Shown: positions 44,762-56,150 of the stretch, one piece after another
How positions within the stretch are numbered: the first letter of the stretch is position 1
Layout of the letters: each line of letters starts with the position of its first letter
From: Amborella trichopoda
Lineage: Eukaryota; Streptophyta; Magnoliopsida; Amborellales; Amborellaceae
Reading direction: 5' to 3'
Assembly: GCF_000471905.2 (NCBI RefSeq)
Contig: NW_006499799.1
Location: 2,255,204-2,319,203, forward strand
DNA: 64,000 nt
Made by a program: the position numbers and the translations under genes
Notes under the pieces: generated by a model
What the model was told of the DNA's origin: nothing
The model's database searches: none
What the model saw: the letters and a program-made list of their open reading frames with translations, nothing else

Positions 44762-45384
44762 GTGGCCCCTGATCTTGAGGAAGCCCTAGAGGTCGACCTT
44801 CCAGCACCAAGGGTCACCTCTACATCAGAACAACAAAAGGTTCTGCATGTCCCCATTGCTCTCCTAGAGGCAGAACTGACGCACCAATGGCCAGGAAAGG
44901 TTCTTCAAATTCCGTCCTCCTTGAACAAGGAGATCACTAGCAACCAAAAGAGGGTCCTACACTTCTCCCGGGTTTCCGAGGAGGTACAGGCTAACAAGAG
45001 TCAACTCTTTGGCTTTCAGGATCAAGACCCATGGTGGAGCTGAGAAGCGAGGTGTGTAACCTCCAGAATCAGCTAAAGACCATGCGTGTCACTTCAAAGT
45101 ACTTAAATGAGTTTGTCCTTGAAACTAAGACCTATGACGAGCTCAAAAGCAATGTACCTCGAATCGAAGCCAAAGCTCCCCCAGACTGTAGCATTTACAG
45201 CAAGCAGGCTCATCAAATCATGAGGACCATGAATTATGAGCCCCTTTCCAATCAAACACTCAGGGGTGAGGTAGCATCTGCTCCCACATTTGAGGTCATT
45301 AAAGCTATAGCAGGCTGCCACAAGATGAAGCAAGGAGTGGGCTACTCTTTCTTATCTCAAACCATGAAAGGGCAAAAGCAATGA
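44762..45384 (+). pseudogene. Unrecognised ORF in copy E, two overlapping frames
   Basis: 44762-45043 (93 aa) and 45031-45384 (117 aa) overlap by 13 bp and would join with one frame shift near QDPWW / VELRSEV. The first is acidic (DLEEALEVDLPAP). The second has a short coiled-coil-like stretch (ELRSEVCNLQNQLKTM). Together about 200 aa with ordinary composition and no retroviral motif. It lies just after the deletion point, where pol would be expected, and before the post-integrase region. It may be part of an extra ORF of the element or a captured host fragment. Not recognised. Confidence 0.4.
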
Positions 45385-45465
45385 AATGAAGAAGAAAAAG
45401 GGGGAACAAAAGACATGCCATGCACAGGGAAGAAAAAAGGTCATTTCATTCATCAAGAAAAAATA

Positions 45466-45960
45466 TTACATGTGTCTTTTCTTTACAAAAAAAGATGGAA
45501 AGAAGGCACTGTCAAAAGCAGTCAATAATCTACATTCTTCGGTTGAAGCCTTCACTTGCTCAATATCGGCCCTCAATCGGGCCAACATGTTGGCCTCATG
45601 GTCCATTAAAGCCAGTTGCTCCCTCAAGGAGCTCTCAAGGTCCAGTAACTTCTGGCCTAACTCCTTATCCATAGCTTCCCAGGCTGCTAGGCCCTTCTCT
45701 ATCTCCTCCAACAACCAGAGAGCTGACAAAGCCATTTGAACTCTCTGCAATCTCAACTTCCGCAGTTGAAATGCCAGAGCAGCACTCGAGCCTCGGCAGG
45801 GCACCTCTACAAATTCTGCTAAGGCCTCGAGAGACCCTCTTCCTCCTTCAAAAAGTCTCGACACTTGCTAAAAGGTCTTCGCAATCACGCTGCAAAGCTT
45901 TGCACCTCCTGAAGCACTCCATAAAATCCCTAAGGACCTGTCTTTGTAAGTTTTAGGCAG
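45466..45960 (-). pseudogene. Antisense coiled-coil ORF in the 3' region of copy E
   Basis: Open from 45864 to 45466 (132 aa): EGGRGSLEALAEFVEVP, FQLRKLRLQRVQMALSALWL, LGQKLLDLESSLREQLALMD and LARLRADIEQVKAST, a Leu/Glu/Arg-rich heptad-like coiled coil. Just upstream in another frame MECFRRCKALQRDCEDLLAS continues the same style to about 45960, so one frameshift separates them. It is antisense to the element and sits between the pol position and the arrays. I infer that it is the C-terminal part of the extra antisense protein whose N-part is seen at 62450-63047, because the place and strand agree. Confidence 0.55.
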
Positions 45961-46599
45961 GAAGTGCTCGTTGGAAATCTGTCGCCAGAAAGCTTTGGCT
46001 CTCTCTCTCTCTCTAAAAGAGCTTTCTACTGTTTTACCCTTCGATAAAATAGTAAACTAGGGTTTCTCTCCCTTTTATACCCCACAGGACTGTGAAATGC
46101 CTGTGACAAACACGGAATGATGCTTCAGTCTCTAGCTCTTGATGGCCGGGCAAGCCAAGCCTGACACCCAAAGCATCATCGTCGTGCGCGTCATCAAGAT
46201 TTACGTCGCATGCCTCATCAAAAGGCTAGTGTCGTGTACCCCATCAAGACTTTTACCAATTGCCTCGACCGGAGACTATCGCCACACATGTCCTCCCGAG
46301 ATTATCACCACGCGTCTTGTCCAGGGGACATCGTAACGTGTCTCATCCACAAATCACCGCCACACAAGACGTCAAGGGCTACTCCGGCGGGCTTCACCAA
46401 AGGACTTAACACATCACCTTGGTGTGTTGATGAATGTGCCACTTCACACTTAGTGTCACGTACTGGCCTTGGCACTCCCCTTTAGACCATCATCTCTCAT
46501 CCTCATAAACTTCATTCCCTACATCACAATCTCACTCCTAAAGGAGTCTAGTCTCTGGTGGTGGCTCTATTCCCTCATGAAGTCACATCCCCTCACCGC
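45961..46599 (+). other. Copy E 3' region, unique part and short array
   Basis: Has a TC microsatellite (46001-46013), a segment shared with A (ACTGTTTTACCCTTCGATAA), and about six degenerate units of the TCGTCGTGCGC array (46180-46360). No gene seen. Confidence 0.6.
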
Positions 46600-47765
46600 T
46601 ACCACCATGGTCCGTGCTGCATGACTTTAAACTGCACTGTCGTGGTCCGCGCTGCATGACTTTAAACTGCATTACCACTATCCGCACAGCTTGACCTTAA
46701 ACTGCACTGCCACGATCCATGCTGCATGACCCTTAATTGCACAGCCATAGTGCTTGTCACATGACTCAAAATTGTACGTTCATGGTCCGAACTATATGAC
46801 CATAAACTATAGAGGAGGCCTAGCTGGACGACCTTAAACTGCAAAGTCCTTATCACATGACTCAAAACTATACGACCATGGCCCGAAGTATATGACCTTG
46901 AGCTATAGAGGAGGTCTAGTTGCATGACCTTAAACTACAAAGTACTTGTCACATGACTTTAAACTTATGACCATGATCCAGATGTGTGACCTTAAACCAT
47001 AGTGCGTGTCCTGGCCGCATGACGATAAAAGGCTTGACACCATGGTCCAAACTACACGACCCTAAACTGTAGCAGAGATCTAGTTGCACGACCACAAACT
47101 GCATGGTCCTAGCTCTATAACTTTAAACTGCATAGCCATGGTCCGAGCTACAAGACCCTAAAACTGTAATGCACAGTGCGACAAATAGTCCATACGCAAA
47201 ACTCGACCTAGACCCCTAACGGAGTTAGATGTATGTAAGGGTCGTACTCACCCTGTCATCTCCAAAGAGCTAAGGCCATTCTTTCCCCTTCAACCCACGG
47301 TGGGGTTCATATGTGCTCTGGCCTGTCAAAGTTACATGCACACCTATATTCATTATCCCCATGGAGTCACATTGGCCCTCCTAATCCCATGTGAAGCCTC
47401 TCCCGTTTACTACTCCTCATAGGGTCACCACCTTCATCTACATCTCTTCGCATATGTATAACCTTAACTATCTTTATCCTCAAGGAGTCAAATTGCTATC
47501 CACATACCTACCCTCCATGCAGCCATACTGACATGGCGATTCGTACTCGGTCCATGTTGCATGACCCTAAACTGTATAGCCATGTTCCAAACTATATGAC
47601 CTTAAACTATAGCAGAGGTCTAGTTGCACGACCTTAAATTGTATAGTCCTGGTTACATGACTTAAAACTGCATAACCACTATCCAAGCTATATGATCTTA
47701 TAGTGCGTGTCCTGGCCGCATGACGTTAAACTGCTTTGCCATGGTTTAGGAGGCGCGACCTTAAA
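46600..47765 (+). repeat. GACCTTAAACTG arrays in copy E
   Basis: Dense copies of CATGACTTTAAACTGCA, GTCCGAACTATATGACC and GGTCTAGTTGCACGACC at 46600-47180 and 47530-47760. The middle (47200-47520) has the CCCCATGGAGTCACAT words, as in copy A. Confidence 0.85.
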
Positions 47766-48540
47766 ACATGCCCCTGTTTCGTGTACCCTCTTATTCTCCC
47801 CAGTGAGCCTACTTAGGTACACATGCCCTTTACATGCATCTCAACACACGTCTTCCCTAGCCTGCCCATTCGTGTGTGTGGGCCACCTTCACCATCTTTC
47901 ATCATCCCCCAGTGAGTCTTACCGATGCTCACCAAACGGCAAGCCATATTAGCACCCATATTCGTCGTCAGCCAGTGGTTCACCACCTTTCACCTACCAT
48001 CCAATCAACTCTCCACAGGTAACTTCATGCCACCATCCCTAGTGAGTCAAGGTCATCACCAGACTCACTCTGTGGCCTCTATAAAATGTCATTCCTTACT
48101 ACTAAGATCCAGCTGTATGACCCTAAACTATAATGTGCGTCTGGCTGGATGGCATTAAAAGGCTTCTCACAGGTCTCGAAGACACGACCCAAAAACATGC
48201 CTTCTAAAAAAAATGAGCATGGTGTACACCTGGAGAAGGGAACGCCATGAATAAAAATGAGAGACAAGCATGGTCACGAAACCATGAGTAGAAAGAGTTA
48301 TGCGGAAAAAGAAACCCAAGCATGGAGAAAAACCCAAGAGGGCACCGTGAGAAAAAATGGAAGAAAAGGGTGGACATGACCACAAAGACCTGGGTAAAAG
48401 AACCTTGAAATACCAAAAGTTGGTGAAAACCGTCCTCACGACGCCACTTCCCATGTTCAAGTGAAAACCCACGAAAGGGCACTTGGATCGATAAAGCAGG
48501 TTGACGCACTTCCATAGCCTCAGCCGACTCTCTAGTTTCA
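47766..48540 (+). other. Copy E 3' untranslated region, unique part
   Basis: Colinear with A 38880-39640 (CACCTTTCACC, GCATGGTGTACACCTG, CCATGAGTAGAAAGAG). Minus-strand ORFs here are shadows conserved in A and D. Confidence 0.65.
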
Positions 48541-49030
48541 CGGGTCATCAAGGAGTGAGAGCACATAAGATCTCCCCAGTTTCAAGCTCATCAGGGAGTG
48601 AGGGCCTCATAAGATCTCCCTGGTTTCATGGCTCATCAGGGAGTGAGAGCACATAAGATCTCCCCGGTTTCATGGCTCATCAGAGAGTAAGAGCACATAA
48701 GATCTGCTCAGTTTCAGGGCTGATCAAGGAGTGAGAGCCTCATAAGATCTTCCCGATTTCATGGCTCGTCAAGGAGTGAGAGCCGTATAAGATCTCCTCA
48801 GTTTCATTGCTCATCAGGGGGTGAGAGCCTCATAAGATCTCCCCAGTTTCATGGCTCATCAGGGAGTGAAAGTCACATAAGATATCTCCAATTTCATGGC
48901 TCATCAGAGAGTGAGAGCCGCATAAGGTCTCCCTAGTTTCATAGCTCATTAGGAAGTGAGAGTCGCATAAGATCTCCTCAGTTTCAAGGCTCATCAGAGA
49001 GTGAGAGCCGCATAAGATCTCCTCAGTTCA
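48541..49030 (+). repeat. 44-45-bp tandem array in copy E, about 11 copies
   Basis: Unit: CTCATCAGGGAGTGAGAGCC, then ATAAGATCTCCCCAGTTTC and ATGG. Units differ at a few positions each, so this is a recent local expansion. Copy A has a single diverged counterpart (39690-39730). Confidence 0.93.
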
Positions 49031-49483
49031 ACACAACAAGAGACCTTGAGGGTGAGGACTATGACCAAAAGATCCCTTCGAAAATGCCAAGAGCCATCAC
49101 AAAGGTTAAAAACTGATGAAGCCGGGGTCCAACCTACCACAAGCTTCAGGGTACTCTTCACCAAACCCCCTAGCCTGCATGGGACCAGACTTCTAGGTTG
49201 GGTCACAAGCCCCAGAACTAGACCCCACTAGAAGGGACCTACAGGAGATACCTTGAGAATTAAAAGCAAACTGGGTGTAGCATTTAATAATTCCGATCAA
49301 AGGTTCGTAGCATTTGGTCTTCAAAAAAGGTCTTGTTCTGTACGAGTAGGTCCTGAAAATGGCCTCATGCTCTAGAACCACAGAAAGTCTCTTGAGGGTG
49401 TGGAATTTTGCAAAGATCCCTCAAAATTCTTGAATGATTTCACTTCTTGATTCTCTCGAAGCACAACATTTGGAGGGGCATGC
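49031..49483 (+). other. Copy E 3' end and polypurine tract
   Basis: One unit of GACCTTGAGGGTGAGGAC and a conserved tail ending GCACAACATTTGGAGGGGCA then TGC before the LTR. GGAGGGG is the likely polypurine tract. Confidence 0.7.
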
Positions 49484-52245
49484 TGTTGGAAGGTATTTTT
49501 CATCAACATGGGGGCCCCGCTCAATAAAGGCCTAGCAAGTAGTGGAGATTCTAACAGTCTTAGAATAGCCCCAAAACCGGCCAAGGTCTTCATGAGGTCT
49601 CTCAAGAGTCCCCAGTCAAGTTTCATCACATTCCGACATGTCTAAGGCAATGCAGACAGAGAAGCAGTTAGGGTAGAATCGTCCTCATGCACCCTGAAAC
49701 GGACCCCTATAACTAGAGCTACATTTTTCAGGTTCTTAAATTGTTGTGGGACCACTACCATTGGATCTGAAAACCCCCAAGCGTCATGTTTTAGCTCAAA
49801 CAGACATTCTAGGAAGACGTTATAGGCGAAAGAATGAAACAGGAGAAGTTGCACGTTATTCTCGTGCGGTCACCCTGTAACACTACACCATTGAAGGGAC
49901 AGTCACGACCAGTGATTTTTGAAGCTCATATCTCACTCGTACAAAGTCAGATGACACTCAAATTTATTGAGCATGCTCATTTAGTCAAGACGAGCGATTT
50001 GATATGTGGCAGGCCCCGTGACTATACCTGATCGGGAAGAAAAGCTAGAGAGAAGTTGTTGATCGGTGAAGAACGTACAAGAAATTCAACGCGTCGTGCC
50101 TCACTCTAGTGGCCAAATCACACTGCTCATTGTCTCGATCGATGATAGACTAATTCATAGACTAATTCCATTGGTGTAAGTTCTCGGGCCATCTCTGACC
50201 CGAACCCCGTACATGATTAACAATCACATTCTGCATATAAAGTCAACGAACTGACTGCAAATTCCATCCCCGGAATCCTTAATTCCGGCCAAAATTCCAA
50301 ACTTGCAAAATATTTGTTCGGCCATGGAATCGAGCTGTGTTTGGTGCTCCATATTCGTGGTGGCACCCTCAGTGTGATTCAGTGAAGAAAACATAGAAAA
50401 ATGTCAAGGAACGAACACACAATCGATCCAAAGTTTCAAGATCTACTCAAATTTCAAGTCACATGATCGTGGACCAAAAACACGATCCATGGCTCGAAGT
50501 TGATATCAAATCAATTGTCATGCTGAGCCCTACAAGAAAACAAACCTCTTAGAATCAACCAGGCATTAGAATGACCTCGGATCAGCCATGCAAGATCATG
50601 CACGTCCTAGGGAAGCACAGGAACTATTCTGGAATTCCACAACTTGTTAGGATGGGGCAAATCTGTCATTTTGCACCCTATTTTCTAATTTTTTTAATTC
50701 AATTTAATCTTAATTTACAACAATTAGGGTTACTTTTGATCATCCACCCATGTTTGGGGCACACTTCTATATATATGTACCAACATTGTACATAAAGAAA
50801 AAGAAGAGATAGAGGCATACACACACACAAGAGAGTTTTCACTTAATACAAGTTTCTCTTTCTTACCATTGTTGTGTCACGCTAGGGAGTGAGGTGAGAA
50901 AAACTTTTGATCGGTACCCCTAGGTTTGAGGTAAATCTTCTCTCTCTTCTTTTTCTTTTCTTCTTTTCTCTCTCTTCTCTCATATCTTCTCCTTCTTCTT
51001 CGTCTAAGTTCCCCGCAGGGGTCACACACGGAAGTGGCAGTGTCGTGCATGCCTCTCCCTTGATCTCACAGGGCACGCATGACGATGGCAGCACCATGCG
51101 CGAGTCTCCTTCCCCTTCTACTCATATGTTCCTTCCTTCAAGTGAGGTCTATAGATGGCGTTGTCAATCGCCACCCACAGATGTAGCTTTGACGTCTTAG
51201 TGAAGAACCCAAACGGCAAGGTTTGTTGCTGCCTGCAAGGGTCTCTCCCTGTTACGCGTCTAGTGTAGACGACGATACCTATCACCGCCAGCTAGGGGCT
51301 TTGGCAACACCTATCACCGTCCACAAGCCTCCTCCACGTGCTCGGTGCTTGTCGCCATTCTCCCTGCGTCCCGCACCTATCGCAGTGCGACCTAGGAGAA
51401 GCTATCGCCAAGTGCCTCATTAGGAGCGAGCGTCGTCCACATGGGATGCGCCGTCTTCTTGCATTGCCCACTGCGATGCCTATTGATGTCCGAATTTTCC
51501 CTTCTCATTGTCGTCTCGTTCATTCCTCTTCACCTCTTTCTCCTCTCACTTGACTAAGGGAGACCTAACCTATCACCGATGCGCTGACCTCGTTTTCAAG
51601 TAGTATTGCCGCCATGCTGATCCTGAGAACCATGCCCTTCTTGCTATTACTTCGAGTCGATAATTTTTTGTTGTCATGCTAGTCTCACCCCTACGTCAAG
51701 CTCTCTTGTCTTTTCTATCTTTCACCGAACCTTGCACTTCATCATCTTCTCATATGAACATGCATTATCCTAAGACAAGGGTGTGGATCCTATCGACCCA
51801 CTTGTCTTACAAATTAACCATAAAAGTGTTGTGCAGAAAAGAAAGAGCATTACACATCAAGAGAGGCGATTCCAAACCAGCTCAAGCAGTTGGGGGCTTT
51901 CTTCGTGATATAAGAGGGTGCCCACGTTACCCAGTGTGAGTAAGTCCCGAAACCACCTAAAATTCCTCTCTCATTGGTTGGTATACCTGCCCTTGCCCTC
52001 AAGCAAGGTTCCGAGAGAGCGATCTCAAATCCTGGGTTCACCAGAAACCTGAGACATGTGCCGCCAGATCACCTAGATCCGGAGGGCCAGATCGAGGCAC
52101 CTAACAACTCACCAGTAGGGCATCTGCCCTTGTTCTGCGAATTAGGTTCCCGAGAGAGCAGTCTCAGGTCTAGGGTCTTCTGAACCAGAGATATGTGTCA
52201 CCCAATCATCTAGATCCGGGGGAGCAAGATTGAGGTATCAGACCA
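49484..52245 (+). repeat. LTR shared by copies E and B (2.76 kb)
   Basis: Starts TGTTGGAAGGTATTTTTC and ends TCAGACCA. TATA at 50766-50777 (TCTATATATATG). The TC tract is at 50938-51005. The minisatellite site (about 51165-51480) holds only a few degenerate TATCGCC(G/A)TCC words, explaining the shorter length. The last ~260 bp consists of two tandem copies of a ~125-bp end block (each with GGTTCCGAGAGAGC, CACCTAGATCCGG and GAGGCACCTAAC-like words). Confidence 0.88.
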
Positions 52246-52246
52246 G

Positions 52247-52266
52247 TTTGGAGACTCCATTAGGGA
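52247..52266 (+). other. Copy B primer binding site
   Basis: TTTGGAGACTCCATTAGGGA: the TTTGGCGACTCC site with C changed to A and further drift. Confidence 0.75.
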
Positions 52267-52909
52267 CTTACTACCCGTTTGTCGGTTCACTCTTGCTTGA
52301 TCGACATCACCTTTTATTTTCTGCACTGCATTCTATGACATTTGGGTTATTCAACCCATTCATTTGAGTTGGGGATTTCTCATCCTCGCACTCGTGACCA
52401 TCCCGCGGATGCGAGTTTTTCAAGCCTCGCTCCCTACACTCCTCTTGAGCCGCTCCCTACACTCCTCTAGAGGCACACCGGGAGGGCTACCTCCAAAGGT
52501 GAACACGCGTCAGCTTCGCAGGTTGTTCCTCAATCCCTACTTAGGCGGAGTCGCGAGCTAATTCCTTCTTCTGCCACCCTTTCTTTTCCAGGCAAACATC
52601 TCGGGACCTGGTACTCAAAGGTTTTCCTTAAGAGTACCATCTTGAGTCAGCCACCTCAGGTCAGCCAGGCACCAGGCACCCAGACCTCACAAGGGAATTC
52701 GAGGCAAAGTCTTGAGGGTAGATAGAAGCCTACAGACTCCAAGGCAACAGCCCAAATTGCCCTCTATCCTTGGACCTCACTCTTTGCTCCAGCTGATGGA
52801 CACAGCCCTCGCATGTTCAGGAATGATGAGGTAGTCCAAATCTCAGGCTCAATTCTGGAGTGAAATCTATTGCAGCCACAATATCAAGTGGAAGAGAGGC
52901 CTGCAGCTC
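52267..52909 (+). pseudogene. Copy B region upstream of gag
   Basis: Homologous to 27925-29197 of A but about half as long: the block from about 28130 to 28740 of A is missing. Contains CACTCTTTGCTCCAGCTGATG and nearby words identical in A. All frames broken. Confidence 0.6.
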
Positions 52910-54656
52910 CTGACTAGAGAGGCCACTAAGGTAGTTGAGGTTACCACTCTTGATGACCTCCTGCCTCACAATCCCTTCTTCCCTCTTCGAATTCCAGAAC
53001 TTGAACAAGAAGTCCAAGAATATTGCTAGGTGGTTACCGTCACAGGAAAAGATCGAGCTGCCAAGAAATCATGATCCCATGACCAACAAGAACCGATCCT
53101 CACATGGTCGGCCTAAAAGACTCGAGTCCAGTCGAGGCATACTAAGCCCTTATAAACTGACTTGCCGCATACGAATCGCCAACCCCAGCAGTCCACTACT
53201 CCACTTGGCTCTGACCCTCCAGAAGAAACTGTCAGCATCATGGTGATCAATGAGTCGAGTGACGCTTAAGAAGAGTGGATGAACAGGTTCGAGGTGATGA
53301 TGCAGTCCATTCTCGGAAAGATGAATCACATTGAAGCCTCCAGACCTCCATCTTCTCACCATGAGGCCAACACTCCTCCTGGAGAGGACATAGCTCCCAA
53401 GCAAACTCCCACACCGAACTCCCAAGACAGCTATGCTCCCCACAAAGTTTCGGAAGCCGATATAGATGCCATGGTGACCCACAGTCTCAAGAGTAATATT
53501 CTGGGCATGCAAGGGGTGTCGCTTTACCAAAAGTCATACCCCTCATATATAGACCAAGTGTCGTTTCCCCCAGACTATCACAAAGGGAAGCTCCCCCTGT
53601 TCAATGGTACTCCATCCCCATACCAGCATATTGCTCACTTCCAAGAAGCTTGTTGAGAAACAGCAGCTGACGGCCGGCTCCTCATCCCTCAGTTCGTCGA
53701 GACTCTCGAAGGGCCAGCCATCCAGTTGTATGCTCGGCTACCTCCAAGCTCGGTACACACATGGCAGGAAATGGAACAATTGTTTTACCAGTGCTTCTAT
53801 GAAGTCTAGAGAAACGTGGAAACCATCGAGCTCCTCACTCTGACTCAAGAGCATGGTGAGCCAGTCGATAAGTTCATTGCCCGATGGAGAGGCTAGCAAC
53901 CTATCATGCCACTCCCATGACTGAAAGAGAAGCAGTTCAGACCTGCATACAAAATATGTTGCCCGAGATCACCCTACATGTTGAGGCCTCCAATCTACCC
54001 TCCATGTCAAAGCTCATCTCTAAAGTGGTTCGTATAGACGGTCTGTCCAAGCACCATGGTGAATCTCGTCAACAACCCTCTAGCTGGAGAAATGGCCAGG
54101 GCAATGGCAATTCTCGCTCAAAAAATCGGGGCAACCGATAAAAAGGGGGTGATTAGTGCGGCTGTCACCATCACTGACACTAAGGAAGCCACTCGTCAAA
54201 CCTTGGACTTCTCCAAAGGAGTAGTCACAACCAAGGCACAGACATCACCTCAGGCTGGAAACAAGCAGCATCCCTCCCCCTAAAAATATAAATCAAAGTG
54301 ACTATTATATCCAACACCAGAACAAGGTGTACCCCTTCGAGAAGGAGTGGGTTCCTGCACTGCTTCGGTTACTATTAGAGAAAAACATGATCCAGCTGCC
54401 AGAGGTCAAATCCCCAAAGCTTGCTGGACAAGAGACACATGAGAGATATTGCACATATCACAAGAGAGTTGGCCACCCCACTCAAGAGCGATATATGCTC
54501 AAAGACATTATCGAAGCCCTTATTAACAAGGGACAAATAAAGCTCGAAGAGCTAAAGAAAGCAGTCGGGGCAATTGAGGCTTCTCACATAGTGACAATCC
54601 AAGACGATGACGAGGCACCTACCGTCCTTCGTGCAATATTCTTCGTAATGCTCTAA
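52910..54656 (+). pseudogene. Copy B gag
   Basis: Better preserved than in A. 53279-53656: MNRFEVMMQSILGKMNHIEA, THSLKSNILGMQGVSLYQKS, YPSYIDQVSFPPDYHKGKLP and FNGTPSPYQHIAHFQEAC. After a TGA, FVETLEGPAIQLYARLPPSS, TWQEMEQLFYQCFYEV and EPVDKFIARW complete the capsid core. 53884-54141 and 54327-54656 give the C-terminal part with LHVEASNLPSMSKLI and the Cys/His motif RYCTYHKRVGHPTQE. Four or five lesions in total. Confidence 0.85.
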
Positions 54657-56150
54657 GAAAATCTCATAATGTTGAAGCCGACAAGGCAGCCCAAGTTCCT
54701 CCCTTTAAGAACTGAGAATGTCTGGTGTCTGTATCATCTAATATGAGGCCATGACCTGAGTGAATGCACTGGCTTCCACAAGATCTTGACAAAGAAAATG
54801 CTGCAGCACCAACAAGTTCATCCTAACCTAGGAGGACACCCTCAAGTCCCTTCTTCACCAGTGCAAGAAGACCTCCCGACACAAGCCTAGGGAAGTGTGT
54901 TAGACCCTCTGTAAACCCTCTTCAAGGGGATGCTCTAATAGGATCTCATCACTCTTAAGCCCGCCAGGAAACCTAGGCGTCTTGCCCAGGGAAAAGAAAA
55001 TCTTTGGTGCCCATATCACTAGGTATGGGGCCATGAGTTGGGGGAATGCTTTGGGTTCGAAGATGTAGTCTCAGCAAAGGTACAAATAGGGCACATTGTT
55101 TGTGATGTTCTCCCGGAACGCTTCCAAGCCATCTCTCCCATCCAAGAGGAAATCCCACTACAGTTCCTCTATGAGCCTACACTAGACCCTTCAGAGCTCT
55201 TGACTTCTTAGCATTGGGAAGTTTACTGTGGATGAAGTAGGCTCAAGTCCTTGAAGCGTGAGGCAGTCCATGAAGCGAGGGTTACTCATCAGCCCGATAG
55301 GACGGACCAAACACCTCCCAAGGGATCCAGAAGGAGAGGAGCACCTAAGTCAGCTTGCAAAGGAACCACATTCCTCAACCACCAGTCGAGAAAGAATAAC
55401 TGAAGCTCCTTGCTCCACTGTCGACCTTACAAAACTTCATCCCAGGCGCAACTCGCCTTATCCCTTTATCTAATCAAGTGGACGTCCCTGAGTCATCCAC
55501 TGCTCGGGACACATCCAATATGAGTGACGACATTAAAAGCATCCCCCAATGGTCAGAGCTAGGGCAGGACCTAAAATACCCCCTGCACACATCCAATTCT
55601 GGCGACGGCATTAAAAACTGCCCAGAACATTCTTACTATGCTTCTTCTTCATCTCCTCCAGTTTCTTATATCACTTTTACAAGTGCAGTTCGATAGTTCT
55701 TAGACTTCGATGCTCTAAATAGAGAGCTCGAAGTCACCAACATCAACAGGTCGCACTAGACGTGCCTAAGAAAGATGCTAGCCCAGGCAGCTGAATTCTT
55801 AACCGTCATTGATGCCCTGGTAGCCAAAGCCAAGTTTGAGCCATCTTCGATCTTTCATTCTGATGAGGCCTGTCACATGGTTCAAGTTCATGAAGCACCA
55901 CCTAGCTTAGGGTAAGTACCTAGTGACCCCAGTCACAATACCATGGACTCCACGTTCAAAGTTCACCCTTTCAGTGCCTGGTCCGACAAGGGACCAAAAA
56001 TCGTCTCCCACACTGGGATCGTTCTAGAAGTTGAAATGTCAGTATTGTGGGTCTTTGCACTTGAGATTGATAAGAAGCATCCTGAATCCCCTGACGAAGA
56101 GTTTCAAGAGGCTCCGGAAGAGTGAGAAGAAAGTGGTCACGCTACATTAC
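54657..56150 (+). pseudogene. Copy B gag end to RT upstream flank (truncated)
   Basis: Colinear with A 30900-32390: second and third Cys/His motifs, LISPIGRTKHLP, NLTKLHPRRNSPYPF, MDSTFKVHPF and EIDKKHPESPDEEFQEAPEE. Similarity stops near 56150, and minus-strand copy C begins. RT and everything downstream is missing on this strand. Confidence 0.75.

Larger units (their letters stand above)
44469..52245 (+). mobile_element. Copy E: rearranged Tat-family element, truncated LTR to full LTR
   Basis: A 236-bp LTR start, then a 3' internal region without gag or pol, then a full LTR at 49484. The LTR at 49484 is followed by a primer site and gag of copy B, so E and B share one LTR. This looks like a dimer or recombinant with a deletion from inside the first LTR to the post-pol region. 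It lies within copy D; D's other side would be right of the window. Confidence 0.7.

Noticed and set aside
37480-49030. CRISPR-like arrays
   Set aside because: Units are tandem without unique spacers, the sequence is a plant nuclear genome, and the arrays are internal to retrotransposon 3' regions.
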